Below are positions 14,779 through 23,569 of a stretch of DNA of 64,000 nucleotides, piece after piece. Position 1 is the first letter of the stretch. Each line of letters starts with the position of its first letter. A program made the position numbers and the translations under genes. The DNA comes from Geodermatophilus pulveris. GTDB taxonomy: Bacteria; Actinomycetota; Actinomycetes; Mycobacteriales; Geodermatophilaceae. The stretch is taken from the NCBI RefSeq assembly GCF_900188375.1, contig NZ_FZOO01000004.1:412437-476436 (forward strand), given 5' to 3'. The notes under the pieces were generated by a model that saw only the letters and a program-made list of their open reading frames with translations, had not been told where the DNA came from and did not search any database.

Positions 14779-16588
14779 CGAGGGTCCGGGCCACCTGCTG
14801 CACCAGCGGGTGGCCCGCCAGGTCCTCCACGGGCACCGGCAGCGGCAGCGACCAGTTGGGCCGGTCGGTGGTGCCGGGCATGTTCGGCCGGCGGCGCTCG
14901 CCGACGGCGTCCTCCAGGGTGGCCGACAGCAGCAGGGACGGCGCCCGGGCCAGCAGCTCGTGGGCGTGCCGGACGGCGGCCTCCGGCTCGGCGTCCGCGG
15001 GCAGCCCGGGCACCTTCTCCAGCAGCTGGCCGCGGCCGCGCTCGAGCTCCTCGTCGGTCCCGGTACCGTGCTCCCGCTGCTCCTCCAGGTCCGCGCCGGT
15101 CCACAGCCCGGCCACCGTGGGCAGGTCGTGGGTGGTGATGGCGGCCATCGCCGTCTCCGGCCACGCGGCGGGGTCGTCGTCCTCGAACCACAGCAGCCGG
15201 TAGCTGAGGATGCCGTGCTCGGCCATCGCCTCGCGGACGCCGTCCTCGACGGTGCCCAGGTCCTCGCCGACGACGACGGCCTGCGCCCGGGCGCTCTCCA
15301 GCGCGACGATGTCGAGCAGGTCCTCGGCCGGGTAGCGCACGTAGGCGCCGTCGGCCGGGCTCTCGCCGGCCGGCACCCACCACAGCCGGAACAGGCCCAT
15401 GACGTGGTCGATGCGCAGGCCCCCGGCGCCGGCCATGGTGGCCCGGATGGACTCGACGAACGGCGCGTAGTCCGCGGCGCGCAGCTGCCACGGCACCAGC
15501 GGCGGGGAGCCCCAGTCCTGGCCCTGCGAGTTGAACGCGTCCGGCGGCGCGCCGACGGTGGCGCCCTGCGCCAGCACGTCCTGCCACGTCCAGGCGTCGG
15601 CGCCGCCGCCGGCGACGCCGATGGGCAGGTCCTGGATGACGGTCATGCCCTCGGTGGCGCGCTCCAGCTGCCGGCTCAGGCACCACTGCAGCCAGGCGTG
15701 GAACGCCACGTCGCGCTCGTGCTCCGCGGCGAAGGCGGCGACGGCGTCGCCCTGCGGGTCGCGCAGCTCGGCGGGCCAGGTGTGCCAGTCCGGGCCGTGC
15801 ACGTCGGCCAGCGCGCACCAGGTGGCCCAGTCCTGCAGCGGCTGGCCCTGGTGCCACCACCAGTCCGGGAAGGCCGGGTCGTGGTCGCCGGTGGCGTCGA
15901 AGACCCGCCGCAGCACCTCGCGCTTGCGCGCCCAGATGGCGTCCCGGTCGACCAGGCCGCCCTCGGACAGGGACCGGCCGGCGTCCGACCCGAGGTCGAC
16001 CGCGCCCGCGCCGGGCACCTCCTCGACCCGCAGGTAGACCGGGTTGCGGAAGCGGCGGGTGGCCGGCAGGTAGGGGCTGGCCTCCTGCTGCGGTGTGGGC
16101 GCGACGGCGTGCAGGGGGTTGATGAGGACGAATCCGGCGCCCTGGCCGGCGGCCATCTCGCGGACGGCGCGCAGGTCGGCGAGGTCGCCGACCCCCCAGC
16201 TGCCGCGGCTCCGGGCGGCGTAGAGCTGCACCGCCCAGCCCCAGGCGCGCTCGGCGGGCAGCCAGCAGCGGCCGGGGGAGACGATGAGCCGGCGGCGGGG
16301 GCCGCCGGGCGCCTGCAGCCAGTGGTAGCCGAGCGGGAAGTCGTCGGGGAGCTCGCCGTCCACGTGCCGGGACGAGCCGTCCTCGCAGGTGACCTCCGCC
16401 TCGTCGACCTCCAGCGCGTCACCGGGGCGGGCGACGATCGGGGCGCGGTCCTCGAGGTCGGCCGGCGGGGTGCCGATCACCTCGCGCAGGCGGTCGATGG
16501 TGGCCTGCTCGACCCGGTGTTCCTCGTCGAGGGCGTCGAGCCAGGTGGCGTCGATGCCCCACTCGTCGGTGCTGGGGGTGCTCGTCAC
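14756..16588 (-). CDS. malQ: 4-alpha-glucanotransferase (amylomaltase)
   Basis: 610 residues, GH77. It moves alpha-1,4-glucan segments between maltodextrins in the cytoplasm, part of maltose and glycogen metabolism. The nucleophile Asp is in LRIDHVMGLFRLWWVP, the acid/base Glu in VVGEDLGTVEDGV and the stabilising Asp in THDLPTVAGLW. The N-terminal 150 residues form the extra beta domain seen in actinobacterial MalQ, and ASPYLPATRRFRNPVYLRVE matches the acceptor region. GTG 16588 is chosen since the earlier frame (to 16774) encodes a Cys/Arg-rich stretch unlike the family. No other maltodextrin genes are adjacent; the GH13 enzyme is 15 kb away. Confidence 0.93.
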   Translation of the reverse strand: MTSTPSTDEWGIDATWLDALDEEHRVEQATIDRLREVIGTPPADLEDRAPIVARPGDALEVDEAEVTCEDGSSRHVDGELPDDFPLGYHWLQAPGGPRRRLIVSPGRCWLPAERAWGWAVQLYAARSRGSWGVGDLADLRAVREMAAGQGAGFVLINPLHAVAPTPQQEASPYLPATRRFRNPVYLRVEEVPGAGAVDLGSDAGRSLSEGGLVDRDAIWARKREVLRRVFDATGDHDPAFPDWWWHQGQPLQDWATWCALADVHGPDWHTWPAELRDPQGDAVAAFAAEHERDVAFHAWLQWCLSRQLERATEGMTVIQDLPIGVAGGGADAWTWQDVLAQGATVGAPPDAFNSQGQDWGSPPLVPWQLRAADYAPFVESIRATMAGAGGLRIDHVMGLFRLWWVPAGESPADGAYVRYPAEDLLDIVALESARAQAVVVGEDLGTVEDGVREAMAEHGILSYRLLWFEDDDPAAWPETAMAAITTHDLPTVAGLWTGADLEEQREHGTGTDEELERGRGQLLEKVPGLPADAEPEAAVRHAHELLARAPSLLLSATLEDAVGERRRPNMPGTTDRPNWSLPLPVPVEDLAGHPLVQQVARTLADGVRGG

Positions 16589-16788
16589 GCCCCGATACTC
16601 CCCACCCCACCCGCCCCCCACACGGCAGGCCGGACGTGGTGCCGCTCTCGCTCGGCCGGTCCGCGTGCCGGTGGTCACAGGTCCGTGACGGTTCCGGTCC
16701 CGGGATGACATCCGCCGGGCCGGGCACCAGGCTCCGCAGGGCGGCGCCCGCCGCCGTCCCCCGCACGCGCGCACCCGTGGAGGCCCGC

Positions 16789-17778
16789 ATGAGATCCCCC
16801 CGCCCGACCCTGCCCGTCCTCGTCGCGGCGACCGCCGTCCTGCTCACCGGCTGCGTGGCCGAGGAGCCCGAGGAGGGGGGCGCGGCCGCCGAGCAGTACC
16901 CGACCGAGGACATCACCCTGTACGTGCCCTACGCGCCCGGCGGCCCGACCGACCTGGCCGCGCGCACCGTCGGTGACTGCCTGGCCGCCGACCTCGGCGT
17001 GACCGTGGTCGCCGAGAACCGGGAGGGCGCCTCGGGCGCGCTCGGCATGCAGGCGATGATCCAGGGCGGCAACGACGGCTACAGCCTGTCGCTGATCGCC
17101 GTCCCGGCCTCGGCGACCAACCCGCTGCAGGGGGAGGACGTCGGCTACACCAACGAGGACTACGTGCCGATCGCCGCGGTCACCGAGATCCCCTCCGTGC
17201 TCGCGGTCGGGCAGGGGTCGCGGTTCCCCGACGCCCGGGCGCTGTTCGCCGAGGCCGAGCAGACCGCCGGCCAGGTGGACGTCGGCGTGCCGGGCGCGAC
17301 GACGTCGCAGGCGATGGAGCTGCGCCGGCTGGCGGAGGAGTACGGCGTCGAGCTGTCCCTCGTGCCGTTCACCGGCAACGCCGAGATGACCACCGCGCTG
17401 CTCGGCGGCAACGTCGACGCGGTGTTCATCAACGCCTCCCGCGACGTGCTGCAGAACATCGAGACCGGCCAGTTCGTGCCGCTGGCGATCAGCCCCGAGG
17501 AGCGCGTCGACTACCTGCCCGACGTGCCGACGCTGGCCGAGCTCGGCTACCCCGAGCTCACCAACAGCGTGTCGGTCTTCGGCCTGGCCGCCCCGGCCGG
17601 CACGCCCGACCCGGTGCTGCAGACCCTCGAGGACGGCGTGTCGGCCTGCCTGGAGAAGCCGGAGGTGATCGAGACGCTGGGCGACCAGTACGTCCCCGAC
17701 GAGTTCATCGGCCGGGATGCCTTCCAGGCGCGCATCGACGAGATCGTCGAGGTCTACGGCCCCCTGCTGCAGGAGTAG
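16789..17778 (+). CDS. tctC: Tripartite tricarboxylate transporter substrate-binding lipoprotein 1
   Basis: 329 residues of the TctC (Bug) family. The lipobox LLTGC at about residue 20 makes it a membrane-anchored periplasmic-type receptor. Family motifs follow: YVPYAPGGPTDLAARTVG near residue 45, a NREGASGALG loop, and TALLGGNVDAVFINASRD near 205. It should bind a carboxylate and deliver it to a TctA-TctB permease. GGAGG 5 nt before ATG 16789 is a strong site. No permease is on this strand beside it; the nearest is the tctBA pair at 18823, across the LysR gene. It shares motifs with the receptor at 24913 (GNAEMTTALLGGNVDAV), more than with the one at 20923. Confidence 0.9.
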   Translation: MRSPRPTLPVLVAATAVLLTGCVAEEPEEGGAAAEQYPTEDITLYVPYAPGGPTDLAARTVGDCLAADLGVTVVAENREGASGALGMQAMIQGGNDGYSLSLIAVPASATNPLQGEDVGYTNEDYVPIAAVTEIPSVLAVGQGSRFPDARALFAEAEQTAGQVDVGVPGATTSQAMELRRLAEEYGVELSLVPFTGNAEMTTALLGGNVDAVFINASRDVLQNIETGQFVPLAISPEERVDYLPDVPTLAELGYPELTNSVSVFGLAAPAGTPDPVLQTLEDGVSACLEKPEVIETLGDQYVPDEFIGRDAFQARIDEIVEVYGPLLQE

Positions 17779-17785
17779 CCGCCGG

Positions 17786-18715
17786 TCAGGTCCTGCCCGG
17801 CCCCGGCCCGGGGCCGGGCAGGACCTCCTCGGCGGTGGCCAGGAACCCGGCGAGCACCGGCGAGGGGTCGCCCTGCCGCCAGGCCAGCGCGATCGGCACC
17901 CGCACGTCCACCCCGCCGGCGATCGGCCGGAAGACCACGCCCTCGATCTGCAGGGTCTCCGCCGACGCCGGCATCAGCGCCACGCCCACCGCGGCGCCGA
18001 CGAGCGCGACCACGGTGTGCGTGTCCGGCGCCTCCTGCACCACCCGCGGCGTGAAGCCGGCCGAGAAGCAGGCGTGTACCGCGGCGTCGCGCAGCGCCGA
18101 CCCCTGCATGGAGACGTAGCTGACGAAGGGGTCGTCGCACAGGTCGGCCAGGTCGACCTCGGGCGCGCCGGCCAGCGGGTGGTCCTGGGGCAGCACCGCC
18201 ATCAGCGACTCGTTGAGGATCACCCGGCTGGCCAGCGGGCCGGCGGGCACCGGGGCGCGCAGGAAGCCCACGTCGATCTCGGCGTCGATCAGGGCGCTGA
18301 CCTGCGCGGCGCTGAACACCGACGGCCGCAGCTCCAGCCGCACCTGCGGGTAGCGCCGCCGGTAGGCCCGCGCCATCCGGGGCAGCAGCCGCCAGGTGAT
18401 GACGCCGGTGACCCCGACGCGCAGCTCCCCGCGCTCGCCGCGCTCGGTCACCAGCACCGCCTCGCGGGCCCGCTCGGCCTCGCGCAGCACCCGGTGGGCG
18501 TGCTCGAGGAACACCGCGCCGGCGCTGGTGAGCCGCACCTGCCGGGTGGTCCGCTCCAGCAGCACCGCGCCGACGTCGGACTCCAGCTGCTTGACCTGCT
18601 GGCTCAGGGCCGGCTGGGCGACGTGCAGCCGGCGGGCCGCCCGGCCGAAGTGCAGCTCCTCGGCGACGGCGGTGAAGGCGCGCAGGTGCCGCAGCTCCAC
18701 GAGCCCTCCATCCAT
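17786..18715 (-). CDS. LysR family transcriptional regulator
   Basis: 309 residues. The N-terminal winged helix-turn-helix reads ELRHLRAFTAVAEELHFGRA and LHVAQPALSQQVKQLE; the C-terminal part is the two-lobed inducer-binding domain (GVTGVITWRLLPRMARAYR onward). LysR proteins usually activate the divergent gene when a small acid is bound, which here is the tctBA operon 107 bp away. The intergenic region has the inverted repeat ATCAA-N7-TTGAT at 18727-18743, next to its own start. The last nine codons (GPGPGPGRT) also encode the strong hairpin at 17788-17826. The effector is probably the transported carboxylate or a product; that is inference. Confidence 0.92.
   Translation of the reverse strand: MDGGLVELRHLRAFTAVAEELHFGRAARRLHVAQPALSQQVKQLESDVGAVLLERTTRQVRLTSAGAVFLEHAHRVLREAERAREAVLVTERGERGELRVGVTGVITWRLLPRMARAYRRRYPQVRLELRPSVFSAAQVSALIDAEIDVGFLRAPVPAGPLASRVILNESLMAVLPQDHPLAGAPEVDLADLCDDPFVSYVSMQGSALRDAAVHACFSAGFTPRVVQEAPDTHTVVALVGAAVGVALMPASAETLQIEGVVFRPIAGGVDVRVPIALAWRQGDPSPVLAGFLATAEEVLPGPGPGPGRT
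17788..17826. terminator. 18-bp perfect hairpin inside the LysR C-terminal codons
   Basis: AGGTCCTGCCCGGCCCCG (17788-17805) is perfectly complementary to 17809-17826 with a 3-nt GCC loop. It begins within the LysR stop codon and covers its final codons, and it lies 10 bp after the opposing tctC stop. Most likely a bidirectional terminator. Confidence 0.78.
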
Positions 18716-18726
18716 GCGCCAGATGC

Positions 18727-18743
18727 ATCAACGCTGCCTTGAT
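18727..18743. promoter_or_regulatory. Candidate LysR operator
   Basis: ATCAA-N7-TTGAT is a perfect inverted repeat 12 bp upstream of the LysR start and 7 bp upstream of the -35 box for tctB. The arm length and 7-bp gap are of LysR-site type, though the exact T-N11-A spacing is not met. The region is clearly richer in A and T than its surroundings. Confidence 0.5.
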
Positions 18744-18749
18744 TCGTTA

Positions 18750-18780
18750 TTGGACCATGCACAATGCCGCCCTCTAGTGT
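18750..18780 (+). promoter_or_regulatory. Candidate promoter of the tctBAC operon
   Basis: TTGGAC (18750-18755) and TAGTGT (18775-18780) fit the actinobacterial TTGACN and TANNNT boxes with a 19-bp spacer. The spacer is slightly long, which often marks an activator-dependent promoter. tctB starts 42 bp downstream. Confidence 0.45.
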
Positions 18781-18822
18781 CGGGCGTCACACCCGCCCTG
18801 CCCGTGACCCGACGAGGAGCCC

Positions 18823-19323
18823 ATGTCCACGTCCACGCCAGCACCGGCGCCGGCACGGCCCCCCCGGCCGGTCCGCTCCCAGCTGCGCCGGGTCGCCCCG
18901 CTGCTGCTCCTGGCGCTGGGGGTGGGGGCCCTGCTCACGGCCCGGGGCATGGGGCTCGGTGAGCTCACCGCGCCCGGCCCGGGCCTGTGGCCGGCCATCG
19001 TGGCCGCGCTGCTGACCGGCACCGCCGCCGCGCTGCTGTTCCTCGACCCGGCCGAGGACTACGAGTCCTGGACGGTCGGGACGGCGCGGATCGTCGCGGG
19101 CCTGGCCGGCCTGGCACTGTTCGTCGTCCTGTTCGACACCATCGGCTTCGTCGTCCCGGCGGCCCTGCTGCTGTTCGCCTGGCTGCGCTGGCTGGCCGGC
19201 GAGTCGTGGCGGATGGCCCTCGTGCTGGCCGTCGCCGGGGCGCTCGTCCTGCACCTGGTGTTCGTCGTCGCCCTCGGCGTGCCGTTCCCAGCCGGCCCGG
19301 TCGACCAGCTGCTGGGCGGCTGA
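18823..19323 (+). CDS. tctB: Tripartite tricarboxylate transporter small membrane subunit
   Basis: 166 residues with four predicted membrane segments (VAPLLLLALGVGALLTARG first, then LWPAIVAALLTGTAAALLFL). The N-terminal 20 residues are Pro/Ala-rich and cytoplasmic. TctB is the small integral subunit that pairs with TctA for sodium- or proton-driven uptake of carboxylates. ATG 18823 has GAGGAG about 5 nt upstream. TctA starts 2 bp after the stop, so the two are coupled. It is first in an operon that runs to at least 24899. Confidence 0.88.
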   Translation: MSTSTPAPAPARPPRPVRSQLRRVAPLLLLALGVGALLTARGMGLGELTAPGPGLWPAIVAALLTGTAAALLFLDPAEDYESWTVGTARIVAGLAGLALFVVLFDTIGFVVPAALLLFAWLRWLAGESWRMALVLAVAGALVLHLVFVVALGVPFPAGPVDQLLGG

Positions 19324-19324
19324 G

Positions 19325-20926
19325 GTGGGCATCACCGACGGCATCCTCCAGGGCTTCTCCGTCGCCCTGGACCCGGTCAACCTGCTCTACGTCTTCGCCG
19401 GCGTGCTCATCGGCACCGTCATCGGCGTGCTGCCCGGGCTCGGCCCGACCGCCACGATCGCGCTGCTGCTGCCGCTGACCTACTCCATCGAGCCGGCGAC
19501 GGCGGTCATCCTGCTCGCCGGCATCTACTACGGCTCGATGTACGGCGGCACGATCACCTCGGTGCTGCTGCGGCTGCCCGGCGAGGCCGCCTCGGTGGTC
19601 ACCACCTTCGACGGCTACCAGATGGCCAAGCAGGGCCGCGCCGGGCCGGCCCTGGGCATCGCCGCGGTCGGCTCGTTCGTCGGCGGCACCCTGTCGGTGG
19701 TCGGCCTGGCCCTGCTGGCGCCGCCGCTGGCCGACCTCGCGGTCTCCTTCGGCCCGCCGGAGTACGTCGCGCTGACCGCACTGGGCATCCTGCTGGTCAC
19801 CTACCTGGGCAGCGGCACCCCGCTGAAGAGCCTGGCCATGGCCGCCGTCGGCCTGCTGCTGGCCACCGTGGGGCAGGACCCGATCACCGGCACCACCCGG
19901 TTCACCTTCGGCTCGGTGCAGCTCTTCGACGGCGTCGACTTCGTCGCGGTCGCGATGGGCCTGTTCGGGGTGGGGGAGATCCTGCACAGCCTGGAGCGGA
20001 CCGAGAAGGTCCAGGCGGTCACCCAGCGGATCAAGAACATCTGGCCCAGCCGCCAGGACTTCCGCGACTCCTCGGGGGCCATCGCCCGCGGCTCGGTGCT
20101 CGGCTTCGTCATCGGCGTGCTGCCCGGCGGGGGCGGGGTGATCTCCTCGCTGGCCTCCTACGCGCTGGAGAAGCGCCGCGCCAAGGACCCCACCCGGTTC
20201 GGCAAGGGCGCCATCGAGGGCGTCGCCGGGCCCGAGACGGCGAACAACGCCTCCTCCACCTCGGCGTTCATCCCGCTGCTGACCCTCGGCATCCCGGCCA
20301 ACGTGGTCCTGGCGCTGATCTTCGGCGCGCTGCTGGTGCAGGGGATCACCCCCGGGCCGCAGCTGATCAGCGAGGAGCCGGAGATCTTCTGGGGCGTCAT
20401 CGCCTCGATGGTCGTCGGCAACCTGATGCTGCTGGCCCTGAACATCCCGCTGGTCGGGGTCTTCGTGCAGCTGCTGCGGGTGCGGGCGGGCATCCTCGCC
20501 GCCTTCGCCCTGCTGGTGACCATGGCCGGCGTCTTCTCGATCAACAACGACTCGTTCGACATGTGGGTCGTGCTGGTCTTCGGCCTGGTCGGCTGGCTGA
20601 TGAAGAAGACCGGCTTCGAGCCCGGCCCGCTGGTCCTCGCCTTCGTGCTGGGCGAGATCATGGAGCGGGCGTTCCGCCAGTCGATGCTGATCTCCGGCGG
20701 CAGCCTGGACGTCTTCGTCACCCGCCCGCTGTCCGGCGGCCTGTTCGCCGTCATGGCGCTGGTCGTCGTCGTCAGCCTGGTCACCGCCCGCCGCCGGCGC
20801 GCCGCCTTCCGGCACGTCGACCCCGAGGGCGAGAGCGACCCCGCCACCGACCCCGCCACCGAGCCGGCCCCCGAGCCGCGCCGCACCGCCGACACCGACG
20901 TCCCCTCTGCACCCGGAGAACGATGA
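19325..20926 (+). CDS. tctA: Tripartite tricarboxylate transporter large permease
   Basis: 533 residues with about ten to twelve membrane segments. The TctA signature GVLPGLGPTATIALLLPLTY lies near residue 40, followed by YYGSMYGGTITSVLLRLPGE, and a second-half repeat GVLPGGGGVISSLASYALEK mirrors the first. The C-terminal 40 residues are an Asp/Pro/Thr-rich cytoplasmic tail (DPATDPATEPAPEP). It forms the translocation pathway for the acid bound by TctC. GTG 19325 follows the tctB stop by 1 bp; its own stop overlaps the next ATG as ATGA. Confidence 0.93.
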   Translation: MGITDGILQGFSVALDPVNLLYVFAGVLIGTVIGVLPGLGPTATIALLLPLTYSIEPATAVILLAGIYYGSMYGGTITSVLLRLPGEAASVVTTFDGYQMAKQGRAGPALGIAAVGSFVGGTLSVVGLALLAPPLADLAVSFGPPEYVALTALGILLVTYLGSGTPLKSLAMAAVGLLLATVGQDPITGTTRFTFGSVQLFDGVDFVAVAMGLFGVGEILHSLERTEKVQAVTQRIKNIWPSRQDFRDSSGAIARGSVLGFVIGVLPGGGGVISSLASYALEKRRAKDPTRFGKGAIEGVAGPETANNASSTSAFIPLLTLGIPANVVLALIFGALLVQGITPGPQLISEEPEIFWGVIASMVVGNLMLLALNIPLVGVFVQLLRVRAGILAAFALLVTMAGVFSINNDSFDMWVVLVFGLVGWLMKKTGFEPGPLVLAFVLGEIMERAFRQSMLISGGSLDVFVTRPLSGGLFAVMALVVVVSLVTARRRRAAFRHVDPEGESDPATDPATEPAPEPRRTADTDVPSAPGER

Positions 20927-21891
20927 GACCCCTGCGCCCCCTCGCCGCCCTGCTGGTCACCGCCGCCGCCCTCACCGGGTGCGCGCAGGACAGCGCCACC
21001 GTCGCTGCTGCCGACTACCCCTCGGAGGAGGTCCGGCTGATCGTGCCCTACGCCGCCGGGGGGCCGACCGACATCGCGGCGCGGGCGCTCGGCGCGCACC
21101 TGGAGGGGGAGCTGGGCCAGCCGGTCGTGGTGGAGAACCTGCCCGGGGCCTCGGGTGCCACCGCCTACGTCGAGCTCATCTCGGCGCAGCCCGACGGCCA
21201 CACGCTGTCGATGACCGCCCTGCCGACCGCGGTGCTCAACTACCTGACCAACGACGTCGGCTACACGGCTGCGGATCTCGCGCCGGTCGGCGTGGTCACC
21301 CAGGTGCCCTCGGGCATCGTCGTCCCGGCCGACTCGCCGTACCCGGACCTGGAGGCGCTGTTCGCGGCGGCCCGCACGGACCCGCAGGCGGTCAGCGTCG
21401 GGACGCCGGGCGCCACGAACACGCACGCCGCGGAGACCCGGCGGATCACCGAGCTCTACGACGTGCCGCTGACCGTGGTGCCCTTCGACGGCAACGCGGA
21501 GGTGCAGACGGCGCTGCTCGGCGGCAACGTCACCGCCGGGTTCATGAACCTCTCGCAGGACGTGCTGCCGGCCGTCGAGGACGGGCAGCTGCGGGTGCTC
21601 GCCGTCGGCACGGAGGAGCCGCTGGACTACGTCGACGCGCCCACGTTCGTCGAGGCGGGCTACCCGGAGCTGACCCAGAGCACCACCACCTTCGGGCTGA
21701 TCGCCCCCGCGGGCACGCCGGAGGAGGTCCTCACGACCCTCGAGGACGCCCTGCGCAGCGCCGCGGAGGACGCCGCGGTCGTCGAGGCCCTCGACGCCCG
21801 GTACGTGCCGGAGGAGTTCCTCGGCAGCGCGGAGTTGGCCGACCTGTTCACCGAGACGGAGGAGACCTTCCGCGATGTCGTCGGCGACTGA
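20923..21891 (+). CDS. tctC: Tripartite tricarboxylate transporter substrate-binding lipoprotein 2
   Basis: 322 residues, lipoprotein signal with lipobox ALTGC. Motifs: LIVPYAAGGPTDIAARALG, NLPGASGATAYVE, and TALLGGNVTAGFMNLSQD, where the usual VDAVFINAS is altered. The differences from the other two receptors in the binding loop suggest a different ligand. It overlaps tctA by 4 bp (ATGA) and the next gene by 17 bp, so it is the receptor made in fixed ratio with this permease. Confidence 0.92.
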   Translation: MRPLRPLAALLVTAAALTGCAQDSATVAAADYPSEEVRLIVPYAAGGPTDIAARALGAHLEGELGQPVVVENLPGASGATAYVELISAQPDGHTLSMTALPTAVLNYLTNDVGYTAADLAPVGVVTQVPSGIVVPADSPYPDLEALFAAARTDPQAVSVGTPGATNTHAAETRRITELYDVPLTVVPFDGNAEVQTALLGGNVTAGFMNLSQDVLPAVEDGQLRVLAVGTEEPLDYVDAPTFVEAGYPELTQSTTTFGLIAPAGTPEEVLTTLEDALRSAAEDAAVVEALDARYVPEEFLGSAELADLFTETEETFRDVVGD

Positions 21892-23569
21892 GGCCCCGCG
21901 GACCGACGCGGGCGCCCGCCCGGCCACGGGCGCGGACGCCCTCGTCGCCGCGTGGCGGGACCTGGGCGTGCACACGGTCTTCGGCCTGCCCGGGGTGCAC
22001 AACCTCGCCGTCTGGGAGGCCGCCGCGGCCGCCGGCCTGCGGGTCGTGGGGGTCCGGCACGAGCAGGCCGCCGTGTACGCCGCCGACGGCTACGCCCGCG
22101 CCACCGGCCGGCTGGGCGTCGCGGTGGTCACCACCGGCCCGGGGGCGGCCAACACGCTGGGCGCCACCGGCGAGGCGATGGCCTCCGGCGCACCGGTGCT
22201 CGTCGTCGCCACCGACATCCCGTCGACGCTGCGCCGCCCCGGGGTGTACCGCGGCGTCCTGCACGAGACCCGCGACCAGGCGGCGATGTTCGCGCCGGTC
22301 ACCAAGACCACCGTGGTGACCGCGGCGGCCGCGGACCTGTACGCCGACACCGTGCGCGCCGGCGCGGCCGCCCTGCGCCCGGCCACCGGCCCGGTCTACC
22401 TGGGCGTCCCCACGGACCTGCTGAGCGCCGCGGCCGGCGCCCCGGAGCGGGCCGCGGTCCCCCCGCAGGTGCCGGACGGGCGCCCGGACGCCGGCGAGCT
22501 GGCCCGCGCCCGGGAGCTGCTGGCGGCGGCCCGCCGCCCGCTGGTGTGGGCCGGCGGCGGGGCGCTGCGCGCCGGCGCCGGGGAGCTCGTCGGCGAGCTC
22601 GCCCTCCGGCTGGCGGCCCCCGTGGTGACCACCTTCGGTGGCCGCGGGCTGCTGCCCCCGGACCACCCCTGCCTGGTGCCGGGGCCGCCGCACGTGCCCG
22701 CCGTCGGCCGGCTGTGGGACGAGGCGGACCTGGTGGTGTCCCTGGGCAGCGACCTGGACGGGACCAACACGCAGAACTGGGCGATGCCGCGGCCGCCGGC
22801 CCTGCTCGCGGTCACCGTCGACCCCGCCGGCGCGGCCGAGAACTACCCGGCCGACGTCACCGTCGCCGGGGACGTGTCCGCCGTGCTGCCCGCCCTGCTC
22901 GACGGCCTGCCGCAGCGCGACGGGCAGCCGGCGCTGCGCGGCACCCTCGACCGGGTGGCCGCCGAGGTGCGCGAGGTGGTGCGCACCGACGAGCCGCAGG
23001 CCGCGGGCCTGCTGGACGCGCTGGAGGCGGTGGCCGACCGCACCGGGGTGCTGCTCGCCGACATGTGCATCGCCGGCTACTGGGCGGCCGGCTTCGCCCG
23101 GCTGCCCGGGCCCCGCCGGCTGGCCTTCCCGCTGGGCTGGGGGACCCTCGGCTATGCCTTCCCGGCCGCCATCGGCGCCGCGCTGGCCGGCCGGGGCCGC
23201 GCGCTGGTCCTCATCGGGGACGGCGGCTTCCTGTTCGCCTGCGGCGAGCTGGCCACCCTCGCCCAGGAGCAGTTGCCGGTCACCACCGTGATCGTCGACG
23301 ACGGCGGCTACGGGATGCTCCGCTTCGACCAGGTGCAGGCCGGCGTCCCGACCCGCGGCGTCGACCTGGCCACCCCGGACTTCGCCGCCCTGGCCGCCTC
23401 CTTCGGCGTGCCCGCCCGGTCGGTGGACGGCTTCGGGCCGGAGTTCGCCGCGGCGCTGGACGCGAGCCTGGACGCCACCGGCCCGGACGTGCTGGTGGTC
23501 CGCGCCGCGCTCGCCCCGCCGCCGTCCACCTCGCCCCGCTGGTACCGGCGCCGGCAGGCCGCCCCGTGA
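21875..23569 (+). CDS. Thiamine-diphosphate-dependent enzyme (acetolactate synthase superfamily)
   Basis: 564 residues in the three-domain ThDP layout. The PYR domain holds the activating Glu in VRHEQAAVYAADGYARATG (near residue 65); a central domain follows; the PP domain has the metal motif GDGGFLFACGELATLAQE with VDDGGYGML where many relatives have VNNGGYG. It probably cleaves or forms a C-C bond next to a carbonyl, as in 2-oxo acid decarboxylation or acetolactate-type carboligation. LHETRDQAAMFAPVTK replaces the acetolactate synthase regulatory region, so a biosynthetic IlvB role is unlikely; no IlvH-like subunit is near. It overlaps tctC by 17 bp and the CoA transferase by 4 bp, tying it to the imported acid. 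Substrate unknown. Confidence 0.85.
   Translation: MSSATEAPRTDAGARPATGADALVAAWRDLGVHTVFGLPGVHNLAVWEAAAAAGLRVVGVRHEQAAVYAADGYARATGRLGVAVVTTGPGAANTLGATGEAMASGAPVLVVATDIPSTLRRPGVYRGVLHETRDQAAMFAPVTKTTVVTAAAADLYADTVRAGAAALRPATGPVYLGVPTDLLSAAAGAPERAAVPPQVPDGRPDAGELARARELLAAARRPLVWAGGGALRAGAGELVGELALRLAAPVVTTFGGRGLLPPDHPCLVPGPPHVPAVGRLWDEADLVVSLGSDLDGTNTQNWAMPRPPALLAVTVDPAGAAENYPADVTVAGDVSAVLPALLDGLPQRDGQPALRGTLDRVAAEVREVVRTDEPQAAGLLDALEAVADRTGVLLADMCIAGYWAAGFARLPGPRRLAFPLGWGTLGYAFPAAIGAALAGRGRALVLIGDGGFLFACGELATLAQEQLPVTTVIVDDGGYGMLRFDQVQAGVPTRGVDLATPDFAALAASFGVPARSVDGFGPEFAAALDASLDATGPDVLVVRAALAPPPSTSPRWYRRRQAAP

Noticed and set aside
21875..23569. Acetolactate synthase IlvB of branched-chain synthesis
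   Set aside because: No regulatory subunit or ilvC is adjacent, and the gene is embedded in a carboxylate-uptake operon.
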